Assembly (NCBI GenBank): GCA_900543055.1
Contig: UQQI01000074.1
Location: 1-5,672 of the forward strand
Source of the DNA: an uncultured Mollicutes bacterium
Lineage (GTDB): Bacteria; Bacillota_I; Bacilli_A; RF39; UBA660
DNA length: 5,672 nt
Direction of reading: 5' to 3'
In this document: positions 1 to 5,672 of the stretch, one piece after another
How positions within the stretch are numbered: position 1 is the first letter of the stretch
How the letters are laid out: each line of letters opens with the position of its first letter
The notes under the pieces: model-generated
What the model saw: the letters and a program-made list of their open reading frames with translations, nothing else
The model's database searches: none
What the model was told of the DNA's origin: nothing
Translations under genes and position numbers: made by a program

Positions 1-52
1 CATAAATAATCATCGCTTATTTGTGTCTACACACACTATTTGACAATTATCC

Positions 53-79
53 ATTATACAAACAAAAAAAGAAAGTCAA
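53..79 (-). promoter_or_regulatory. Possible leftward sigma-A-type promoter
   Basis: On the minus strand a perfect TATAAT (53-58) follows TTGACT (74-79) with a 15-bp spacer, shorter than the usual 17. It would direct transcription out of the left edge, towards whatever gene follows the operon. The -35 element overlaps the left arm of the putative terminator. Such matches arise easily in AT-rich DNA, so this is tentative. Confidence 0.3.
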
Positions 80-102
80 TAACAAAAATTGATTTTCTTT
101 TT
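66..102 (-). terminator. Possible intrinsic terminator (may act in both directions)
   Basis: A 15-bp inverted repeat (66-80 against 88-102) encloses a 7-nt loop. Its left arm is A-rich and its right arm T-rich, so either strand ends in a U tract. Fourteen positions match. The remaining pair is G-U in plus-strand RNA and A-C in minus-strand RNA, so the hairpin is slightly better for rightward transcripts. It lies about 150 nt beyond the last gene of the leftward operon. The stem is AT-rich and therefore weak, so this is a candidate only. Confidence 0.45.
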
Positions 103-164
103 ATATTTGATAATTTATCTATTTAACCATATTTTACCACTTGACAATAAACAAGTATATATCA

Positions 165-188
165 ACTTTTATAAACACTTTTATAAAC
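165..188. repeat. Perfect 12-bp tandem duplication
   Basis: ACTTTTATAAAC occurs twice back to back, at 165-176 and 177-188, in the intergenic region after the operon. The unit contains TTTTATAA, the same 8-mer as the array at 241-272. A shared slippage origin is possible, but chance in such AT-rich DNA is also plausible. Confidence 0.8.
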
Positions 189-240
189 TTATTCATATCT
201 ACATATATTCAAATTAATGCGACCTTTAGTTAAATAATAA

Positions 241-272
241 TTTTATAATTTTATAATTTTATAATTTTATAA
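241..272. repeat. Four perfect tandem copies of an 8-bp unit (TTTTATAA)
   Basis: Four uninterrupted copies of TTTTATAA run from 241 to 272 and overlap the 3' end of the acyltransferase. On the minus strand the array encodes the final residues YKIIKL and the TAA stop at 251-253. Because 8 is not a multiple of 3, the array reads through all three frames and carries its own stop. Copy-number change would alter only the extreme C-terminus or downstream spacing. Confidence 0.9.
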
Positions 273-1251
273 TCTCTTTTTTTAGTTAATACATTTATAA
301 TTATGGACAATAATAGCGTACTTATTAAAACAATAACAAATGGAACTAATCCATCGTTTTTTTCAAATCCAATGAATAATGATAAAATAAAATAAAAAAT
401 CATATGGGTGAAATACATTATTGTACTAGTTTTTCTTAATCTAAACCAATTGATATTATCTTTTAAATCAATATTTAAAACATTTACAAAGAATAATGTA
501 TAAAATGCCACTTTAAAAACTTCATAATTAAAATAATAATTTAAAATCAAAACAAACAATAATACTATAGCACAATATTTTTTTATATTTAGAAATGAAA
601 TTTTTTATATATTAACATTCCTAAAACGATATAAAACATAGCTTGAATTAATCGTCCTGTATTACCAAATACTTTACTTAATATATTTAAGATTCTTAAC
701 AATAAACCATCATATAAAAATATGTTTTGAACATAATAAGAATATATCGTACCCAAAGTAAATAATGTAATAGAAACCAAAAATATAACAAAATTATTAA
801 CTCTAAATTTTTTCATAATATATAACAAAAGTAACGCATAAAATGCTGAGAGCAAATACCATAAAGGCCATGAATAAAATTGTTCTCCAATTGTTACATA
901 CTTAATAAATGCTGATAATATTTTATATACCAGCCCATGATTAGTATTTAAAACTACAATATCATATAGTGTGATCGGTAAATAAATTAAACTCCAAATA
1001 AAATATAATTTAATAATTATAATAATATTATTTTAACTACAGTTAATTCATTTTTGGTTTCATCGGATTTTTTTTTGAATTAAATATCCAGTACATAGCA
1101 AAAAAAATGGTACAGCTAAATTTAACAGTAAAACATATATATTGTTTTTGAACGGAAATGGATGTACATGCGCAGCCACTACTAATATAGCTAGCATGAA
1201 TTTTGCTACATCTATAGAATTTAAATTTTCGCTATGCATTTCCTTCACCAT
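251..1251 (-). pseudogene. Acyltransferase-3 family membrane acyltransferase, broken by three frame shifts
   Basis: Three consecutive fragments together rebuild one membrane acyltransferase of about 333 residues (PF01757), a full length for this family, which acylates (often O-acetylates) surface sugars. Fragment one has SIDVAKFMLAILVVAAHVHP and LLCTGYLIQKK. Fragment two runs from LYFIWSLIYLPITLYD through SWPLWYLLSAFYALLLLYI to IVLGMLIYKK. Fragment three runs from NIKKYCAIVLLF through RKTSTIMYFTHMIFYF to the end at 251. Fragments one and two share a frame but are separated by stops at 1060-1062, 1048-1050 and 1033-1035. Dropping one A from the A9 tract at 1068-1076 gives SDETKNELTVVKIIL, a believable linker, and a second opposite shift between about 1017 and 1035 restores the frame. 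Fragment two then stops at 589-591; one extra A in the A6 run at 601-606 joins it to fragment three. The gene may be decayed, phase-switched, or affected by sequence error. Translation may begin at 1239 rather than 1251. Confidence 0.82.
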
Positions 1252-2770
1252 CTTTTTTTAACTCATTTTTTTTAACTAAATCTAAAGCAAATTTAATACT
1301 TAAATTAAATTCTGAACTCTTAAATGTAAATAATATAAATAAAATATTAGGCAAAAATATACATTGAATAATTCTTAAAATAAAATTTAAAGAAAATAAG
1401 TTTGAACTTAGATATGATACTGTGCAACTGAAAAAAACTATTATACTATAGTAAAATGTCTTTAAGTAAAACTCTTTACTGCTAATTTTAAAATATGAAT
1501 CAAATAAGATATTCGTTCTCCATATAAAATTATATATTAAAATTGTTAAAATTGTAGCAACTATAACGCCATTAATACCAAACAAATAACCTAAGACAAA
1601 ATTTAAAATTAGATTAGATACAGCTTCAAATATAAATGCTTTTTTTGATTTCCACCATAAACCATTGCCTGTAAAATATAAATTTTTTACATTATTGATA
1701 TTCAATAAGTAAAAGTATAAAACAAATAAGATCATACTCGTTTCATTCAATAACAATTTATCCCCTACCCATAGTTTCATAAATGGTTGGTACATTGTTA
1801 TTAAAGAGGTACAGCAAAAATTTGTTATAATCATAAATAGATACTGAAATTTCAAAAAATCATTATAATTTTTTTTGACTGATTCAATTGCAATACTGTT
1901 GCCAATACTTGATTGCATAGAACTAGTTATAACCAATATTATTAAGTATACTGCGTTAAAAATATAATAATAATTATTGTAAATTGCTACTGTTGTAAGA
2001 CCTAAAAATGTAGAAATTATTATGCTATCAAAAGAATTTCTTGATGTATCACTTAATTTTCCAATCAATAATCCTACAACTTGATTTTTTATATTTTTTT
2101 TTTCTTTCTTACTAATTTCTCCATCACAATAGTATTGAGAATATTTTATTTTTGAAACGAAGCCAATTATCAAATTATTGATACAATTCAATACAATAGA
2201 TATAACTACGAATGTGTAAAAGTTTTTAAAAACAGTAACAGCAATAATTTGCAAAGTGTATTTAATTACTACAGTTAATGATTGGATAATATTGACTATA
2301 TCTAATCTTTGCACGGCATTTAACAATGAACTTTTATAAGCAAATAAAAAATATGACACAACTGAATCTAACAAATATAATATATATAAATAATAAATAT
2401 TTATATTACTTGGTACATCTCCATTTATAAAGTATGATATAAATGGAAGTATTACAATTCCAATCGCTAAAATAATAAATCCTATTGTTCTATATATTTT
2501 CTTATAATAATTTAATAATTTATTTACTTCTTTTATATTATCGTCAGCTATTGGTTTATACATTTGAAATATAATTGCGGTTGAAAAACCCATTTCAGCC
2601 ATATTTAAAACTTGCAAAATCGACGTAAAAAGACTTGTTAATCCTAAATACTTTTCTCCTAACACATATATTATAATAGTTCTAATAATAAACGGAAAAA
2701 CAATGGTGATGAAGCGATATATCAATCCAGTAATCATATTTCTTTTAGTATTTTTTTTTCTACTATTCAT
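1232..2770 (-). CDS. Wzx-like polysaccharide flippase (MOP superfamily)
   Basis: A 512-residue integral membrane protein of the oligosaccharide flippase group, expected to move undecaprenyl-linked repeat units across the cytoplasmic membrane. By eye it has about 14 hydrophobic segments, including roughly residues 12-36, 95-116, 124-145, 162-205, 265-284, 308-330, 341-360, 378-418 and 434-482. The opening (RNMITGLIYRFITIVFPFIIR, then YVLGEKYLGLTSLFTSILQV and AEMGF at 58-62) is typical of the Bacillota polysaccharide exporter family. Length is normal. The ribosome site AAAGGTGG (2777-2784) sits 6 nt before the ATG. The gene is intact but contains an A9 tract at codons 4-7 (2751-2759) and an A10 tract near codons 223-226 (2094-2103), both compatible with the current frame. 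Its 3' end overlaps the acyltransferase start. The substrate glycan is unknown. Confidence 0.93.
   Translation of the reverse strand: MNSRKKNTKRNMITGLIYRFITIVFPFIIRTIIIYVLGEKYLGLTSLFTSILQVLNMAEMGFSTAIIFQMYKPIADDNIKEVNKLLNYYKKIYRTIGFIILAIGIVILPFISYFINGDVPSNINIYYLYILYLLDSVVSYFLFAYKSSLLNAVQRLDIVNIIQSLTVVIKYTLQIIAVTVFKNFYTFVVISIVLNCINNLIIGFVSKIKYSQYYCDGEISKKEKKNIKNQVVGLLIGKLSDTSRNSFDSIIISTFLGLTTVAIYNNYYYIFNAVYLIILVITSSMQSSIGNSIAIESVKKNYNDFLKFQYLFMIITNFCCTSLITMYQPFMKLWVGDKLLLNETSMILFVLYFYLLNINNVKNLYFTGNGLWWKSKKAFIFEAVSNLILNFVLGYLFGINGVIVATILTILIYNFIWRTNILFDSYFKISSKEFYLKTFYYSIIVFFSCTVSYLSSNLFSLNFILRIIQCIFLPNILFILFTFKSSEFNLSIKFALDLVKKNELKKDGEGNA
1241..1249 (-). promoter_or_regulatory. Ribosome binding site inside the flippase 3' end, favouring acyltransferase start at 1239
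   Basis: GGTGAAGGA lies just before the ATG at 1237-1239, with GGTG 6 nt upstream of it. The upstream ATG at 1249-1251 is preceded only by a poly-A stretch and has no visible ribosome site. Starting at 1239 gives a protein opening MHSENLNSID and an 8-nt overlap with the flippase, whose TAG stop is at 1232-1234. Starting at 1251 gives a 20-nt overlap. Either arrangement implies translational coupling. Confidence 0.5.
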
Positions 2771-2802
2771 AAAAAACCACCTTTATTTTTATACAAAACA
2801 AT

Positions 2803-3528
2803 TTATTTACCTTTTATTTTTTTTCTAATTTTCTTATAAATTTTTTCTCCCATCAAATTTACAAACACTCTTCTGATCTTGCTAATTCTTTTATCTTTTT
2901 TACTTACCCAACTACCTTCATAATGATGTATTGTATATGTTTTATCTGTAATATTTTTTTTATGAACATCCAAGTTCCATCCACAAAAATATTCAGGTCC
3001 AAAGATATAAGTATCTCCAATCATTTTGTTTTTTTCATTAATTATGTAGCCGCGATTTACTAATGATAATGTATTTCTCTCTGGGCATGCTGTTAAGTCA
3101 AACGTTCCATCCTCATTTATAAAATGTATATTTTTATAATCATCTAGCATATACTTGATGATATCATTCTTCGGATATACACCAAATCCAAGTCCAGAAG
3201 TTAATTTATCTTCTCTTTCTTTTGCAAAATATCCTTTTTCTAAGATATCATCACTAATCCTTTTTAATGCTTCTACATCAGTATCAAAGTATATGCCTCC
3301 TTCATCGTATAATATCTTTAAGCGAGCATAATCGCTAACAAAAGCCCACTTTTTACTTTCATATGCCTCTTTCATATACTGATTAGAATACACATCAAAA
3401 TTATCTTCATTCCATTCTATTATTTCAAAATCAGGGTAATACTTTTTCCAAGATTTTAAGCATTTATAAAACAATTTATTTTTTTTTCCTCTACCAAACC
3501 AACAGTAGTGAATCTTTTTGGGTATCAT
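2803..3528 (-). CDS. GT32-type sugar transferase with DXD motif
   Basis: A 241-residue glycosyltransferase of the 'glycosyltransferase sugar-binding region containing DXD motif' family (PF04488, GT32/OCH1-like), probably adding one sugar to the repeat unit at the inner membrane face. Counting from the chosen start, it has the usual opening IPKKIHYCWFG (2-12), IIEWN (36-40), the core SDYARLKILYDEGGIYFDTD (65-84) with DTD at 82-84 as the metal and nucleotide-sugar site, and HHYEGSW (201-207). The C-terminal 30 residues are strongly basic, suiting membrane association. An in-frame ATG three codons earlier (3537) would put AAGGAG only 1 nt from the start; the ATG at 3528 gives 10 nt and the standard family N-terminus, so I chose it. 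An A9 tract lies at residues 14-17. Donor and linkage cannot be read from the sequence. Confidence 0.92.
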   Translation of the reverse strand: MIPKKIHYCWFGRGKKNKLFYKCLKSWKKYYPDFEIIEWNEDNFDVYSNQYMKEAYESKKWAFVSDYARLKILYDEGGIYFDTDVEALKRISDDILEKGYFAKEREDKLTSGLGFGVYPKNDIIKYMLDDYKNIHFINEDGTFDLTACPERNTLSLVNRGYIINEKNKMIGDTYIFGPEYFCGWNLDVHKKNITDKTYTIHHYEGSWVSKKDKRISKIRRVFVNLMGEKIYKKIRKKIKGK

Positions 3529-3538
3529 CTGTATCATT

Positions 3539-3544
3539 CTCCTT
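3539..3544 (-). promoter_or_regulatory. Ribosome binding site that decides the GT32 start
   Basis: AAGGAG on the minus strand overlaps the TAA stop of the upstream F420-type gene (TAAGGAG). It is 10 nt from the ATG at 3528 but only 1 nt from the ATG at 3537. The shorter reading frame beginning MIPKKIHYCW is therefore favoured. The overlap with the preceding stop also suggests translational coupling. Confidence 0.8.
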
Positions 3545-4511
3545 ATTTTTTTATTAATTTTCTTAAATTTAATCTATCAATTATGTTGGCAATACAAACT
3601 TTTATTTTTCCTTTCAAAGTGTTGTTTCCAAAATATTTTTGTGCAGCTAAATATCCATTTTTTTTATAAATTAACCAGAATTCTTCATAATTTTCAGGTT
3701 TTAATGTAGCATGTTTTGAATTAGGCTGATTTATTTCGTTCTCATTAATTTCTTTAAAATTAAAATTCAATAATGACTTAACAATTTTATCTCCCTTATT
3801 TGTATTAGTTATTATTAAGCTATGTGCATTCAGTTTATCTCTATTAATAGACCAATCATCAGCTAAAGTTATATCTGAATGTTTGTTTTCTACAAATTTA
3901 CAATTATAACATCCTTCTTTTAAAATCAAATTACTGTGATATATAGAATAGAACCAATCTAAATTTGTTGTTGATGCTATATATTTTTTCTTATTTTTAA
4001 ATTCAACAACCATATCCTGAAATTTTCCTGGCTTTGTTTTACCTCTAAATTTGCATGAAATTGCTTCACTTTTATATACTTTTTCCAAATGCTTAATATA
4101 ATCTTTAAAAAAGTTATTATCACCAACACCATGACAAATAAAATCTATCGTAATTAAATTATCCATTTTTATTTTTTTATTCTCCAAAAAAAGCTTAAGA
4201 GCTGCAATTTGACATGGTGTTCCCGTAAAAATAACAAATTGATTATTAATTAAGTCATTTTGTACATCATTATATATGCCAACTAATTTCGATGATATAT
4301 ATTTAGATCCTCTCATTTTATCTCTATCATTCTTGCTCGTGCCTCTAATATGAATTGCTTCTAGTTTTTGATCTAATATACATCCATAAATTACTGTATT
4401 TTTATTTAAATCAAATATATAATCTGTAATAGCAGTAAATGCTCCTCCTGAAGAACTATTTTGGCAAACATCTGTATCATTATGAATTCCAACATAAAAT
4501 TTTTTCTTCAT
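3543..4511 (-). CDS. Coenzyme F420 hydrogenase/dehydrogenase beta-subunit C-terminal family protein, no ferredoxin domain
   Basis: A 322-residue protein matching the FrhB/FdhB C-terminal family (PF04432) that is common in bacterial polysaccharide clusters next to pyruvyl transferases. Visible marks are SSSGGAF (19-25), MRGSKYISSKL (66-76), FTGTPCQIAAL (95-105), DFICHGVG (123-130), CKFRG (153-157), CYNCKF (201-206) and SDITLADDW (212-220). In the family these residues bind flavin and an iron-sulfur cluster; the Cys residues here are 16, 44, 100, 126, 153, 201 and 204. Most cluster-borne relatives carry an N-terminal two-[4Fe-4S] ferredoxin domain of about 60-80 residues. Here the protein begins directly with the SSSGGAF region, and no CxxCxxC motif lies upstream. 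GGGGAGAT just upstream of the ATG supports the start as real. The gap to the GT32 gene is 14 nt. The role in glycan synthesis is unknown; a redox step on a sugar is only inference, and the organism need not make F420. Confidence 0.9.
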   Translation of the reverse strand: MKKKFYVGIHNDTDVCQNSSSGGAFTAITDYIFDLNKNTVIYGCILDQKLEAIHIRGTSKNDRDKMRGSKYISSKLVGIYNDVQNDLINNQFVIFTGTPCQIAALKLFLENKKIKMDNLITIDFICHGVGDNNFFKDYIKHLEKVYKSEAISCKFRGKTKPGKFQDMVVEFKNKKKYIASTTNLDWFYSIYHSNLILKEGCYNCKFVENKHSDITLADDWSINRDKLNAHSLIITNTNKGDKIVKSLLNFNFKEINENEINQPNSKHATLKPENYEEFWLIYKKNGYLAAQKYFGNNTLKGKIKVCIANIIDRLNLRKLIKK

Positions 4512-4529
4512 ATTTTTATCTCCCCACTT

Positions 4530-5546
4530 TTAAATATCTTTAATATACTCAATTCCAGTATTTCTCATTTTTTTCATTACATCGCTATCTTTTGGTAGTT
4601 TTGCATCATGATTATCCGCTGAAATAATACATTGCTCATTTTCAGTTAATTTTAATATTTCACTTACACGATTATTAATATTTCCGTTTTTTAAAGCAAT
4701 ATCTGCACCTAATTTTTTTCCGAAAATTAAAGCAAAAGCTGTACCGTGGAATGAATTTGTGAATACTGCATCCGCATAATATATCCATGATAAAAATAAT
4801 TCAGGGGAATTCTTTAACATAAATTTTAAACTTTTTTTATTTGATATTATTATACATTTATTATTTTTCGCATATTCATATGCACTCTTCATTACATTAA
4901 TGTCCTCTTGAATCAAATATACAAAAATATATTTTTTTTTAGTTAATCTTTTAGGCATTAATTGCATCCATTCCTCTTTTTTTAATAAAAAAACTGGATC
5001 AGGAACAACTTCTACATTTAGATTTAATCCATCAAATTCTTTTAAACTTTCTTTTTCTCTAATCGAAATCTTGTTGAAATGTTTTAACTGTTCAAATACT
5101 TTTTGCTTTTCTTCTTTACTATAAACATAATTTCCCAAACTAGCAGCATATGATATTCTCTTTATATTTGAATCTGCAAATTTCAAAAAATAATTATAAT
5201 CATTTTTTGAACAATCTAGATTCCAAATTTGATCACTTCCACATATATATGTATCATATAATTCATTAGAATAACTAATTGTATTTTTATTACAAGTTGG
5301 TGATAAGATTAAATATTTTTTTCTAAATTTATTAAATCCTTTATTCTTTATATAATAATAAATGTTTTTTAGTATCCCTTTTATTGATGTATTTGGAACT
5401 TTTTCTTTAAAATAATCATTCTCATAGTCTATTATTTCTACTATATCATCTTTAAAAATTTCTGAAACTTTTTTTTGAAGAGCATATGCTTGTAAAACAG
5501 CTCCTAAATTGTTTGCATTATGAAATGTTATTATTCCTTTTTTCAT
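4530..5546 (-). CDS. Polysaccharide pyruvyl transferase family protein
   Basis: A 338-residue cytoplasmic protein of the polysaccharide pyruvyl transferase family (Pfam PF04230). Characterised members such as CsaB transfer pyruvate from phosphoenolpyruvate to a sugar as a ketal, giving a cell-surface glycan a negative charge. Family marks visible here are the N-terminal GIITFHNANNLGAVLQAYAL (residues 4-23), ICGSDQIWN (101-109), SIRE (161-164), VPDP (181-184) and TNSFHGTAFALIFGKKL (263-279). The length is near the lower end for the family, and no domain is missing. The start is supported by AGGAAGGTG at 5554-5562, 7 nt upstream. The gap to the next gene is 18 nt. An A9 tract on the coding strand (4932-4940) encodes three lysines around residue 204. 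Family membership is near certain. The acceptor sugar is unknown, and whether this protein actually makes pyruvate ketals is not shown by sequence. Confidence 0.93.
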   Translation of the reverse strand: MKKGIITFHNANNLGAVLQAYALQKKVSEIFKDDIVEIIDYENDYFKEKVPNTSIKGILKNIYYYIKNKGFNKFRKKYLILSPTCNKNTISYSNELYDTYICGSDQIWNLDCSKNDYNYFLKFADSNIKRISYAASLGNYVYSKEEKQKVFEQLKHFNKISIREKESLKEFDGLNLNVEVVPDPVFLLKKEEWMQLMPKRLTKKKYIFVYLIQEDINVMKSAYEYAKNNKCIIISNKKSLKFMLKNSPELFLSWIYYADAVFTNSFHGTAFALIFGKKLGADIALKNGNINNRVSEILKLTENEQCIISADNHDAKLPKDSDVMKKMRNTGIEYIKDI

Positions 5547-5567
5547 TACAATTCACCTTCCTATTTA

Positions 5568-5672
5568 TTATGCATCAAGCATTTCTATAGTTTCATCAAC
5601 ATTATTTTCAATGGTATATTTTTTTGACTTTTTTATTAATAATTTTTTATTATATTTATTTTCATTAAGCAA
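5568..5672 (-). CDS. Probable glycosyltransferase (GT4-like), C-terminal fragment
   Basis: This is the last 34 codons and the TAA stop of a gene that enters from the right edge, so its start is not in the window. The visible tail has a basic amphipathic stretch (NKKLLIKKSKKY) followed by TIENNVDETIEMLDA. This resembles the closing helix of GT-B fold family 4 glycosyltransferases, where a Lys/Arg-rich helix is followed by a short helix of the 'nnv.k.ie.l' type. The stop lies 21 nt before the pyruvyl transferase start, which indicates one transcript. A GT4 sugar transferase would suit the polysaccharide cluster, but no catalytic part is visible. That the segment is coding is fairly secure; the family is an inference from a short tail. 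Confidence 0.6.
   Translation of the reverse strand: MLNENKYNKKLLIKKSKKYTIENNVDETIEMLDA

Noticed and set aside
1..3. Minus-strand ATG at the extreme left edge as a possible next-gene start
   Set aside because: Only the start codon would be visible, and no clear ribosome binding site precedes it.
22..33. Near-palindrome TGTGTCTACACA, a possible operator or hairpin
   Set aside because: The stem is only 4 bp and the site is too close to the window edge to judge; it could matter only if the leftward promoter is real.
40..60. Plus-strand TTGACA followed by TATACA
   Set aside because: The spacer is only 9 bp, and no plus-strand gene follows. A second TTGACA at 141-146 also lacks a well-placed -10.
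139..156. Inverted repeat ACTTG/CAAGT with an 8-nt spacer
   Set aside because: Five-base arms are expected by chance, and no promoter context supports an operator.
134..196. Minus-strand 20-residue open frame in the intergenic region (opens MNKFIKVF)
   Set aside because: No ribosome binding site precedes it, and its internal IKVFIKV repeat comes from the 12-bp DNA duplication.
3518..3709. Plus-strand open frame of 63 codons, rich in Leu, Phe and Ile
   Set aside because: It lies antisense to the 3' end of the F420-type gene and the start of GT32, has no family resemblance, and its hydrophobicity reflects reverse-complemented Lys/Asn codons.

Overview
The window is very AT-rich and looks like the end of a capsule or exopolysaccharide gene cluster from a low-GC Bacillota (Firmicutes). 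This rests on strong AAGGAG-type ribosome binding sites, tightly packed genes, heavy A/T homopolymers, and protein families common in such clusters in lactobacilli, streptococci and clostridia. The genus cannot be fixed from the sequence. Every gene I can support lies on the minus strand and is transcribed right to left. I found no tRNA, rRNA, CRISPR array or insertion sequence.

Reading in the direction of transcription, the window holds six genes. First is the last 34 residues of a gene entering from the right edge, probably a GT4-type glycosyltransferase (5568-5672). Next is a polysaccharide pyruvyl transferase family protein (4530-5546). Then comes a protein of the coenzyme F420 hydrogenase/dehydrogenase beta-subunit C-terminal family that lacks the usual N-terminal ferredoxin domain (3543-4511). 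It is followed by a DXD-containing GT32-type sugar transferase (2803-3528) and a Wzx-like flippase (1232-2770). Last is a membrane acyltransferase of the acyltransferase-3 family (251-1251), which is complete in extent but broken by three apparent reading-frame shifts. Intergenic gaps are 14 to 32 nt, and the last two genes overlap, so this is almost certainly one operon. The genes fit together: glycosyltransferases build a lipid-linked repeat unit, the pyruvyl transferase and acyltransferase families decorate sugars, and the flippase moves the unit across the membrane. No polymerase (Wzy) or initiating transferase lies in the window.

Positions 1-250 contain no convincing gene. They hold a 15-bp inverted repeat with A- and T-rich flanks that could terminate the operon (66-102), a possible leftward promoter overlapping it (53-79), a 12-bp tandem duplication (165-188), and the start of an 8-bp x 4 tandem repeat (241-272) that runs into the acyltransferase 3' end and supplies its stop codon.

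The points most worth a second look are the triple-frameshifted acyltransferase, the ferredoxin-less F420-type protein beside the pyruvyl transferase, and the poly-A tracts of 9-10 nt in four of the five genes that lie wholly inside the window.
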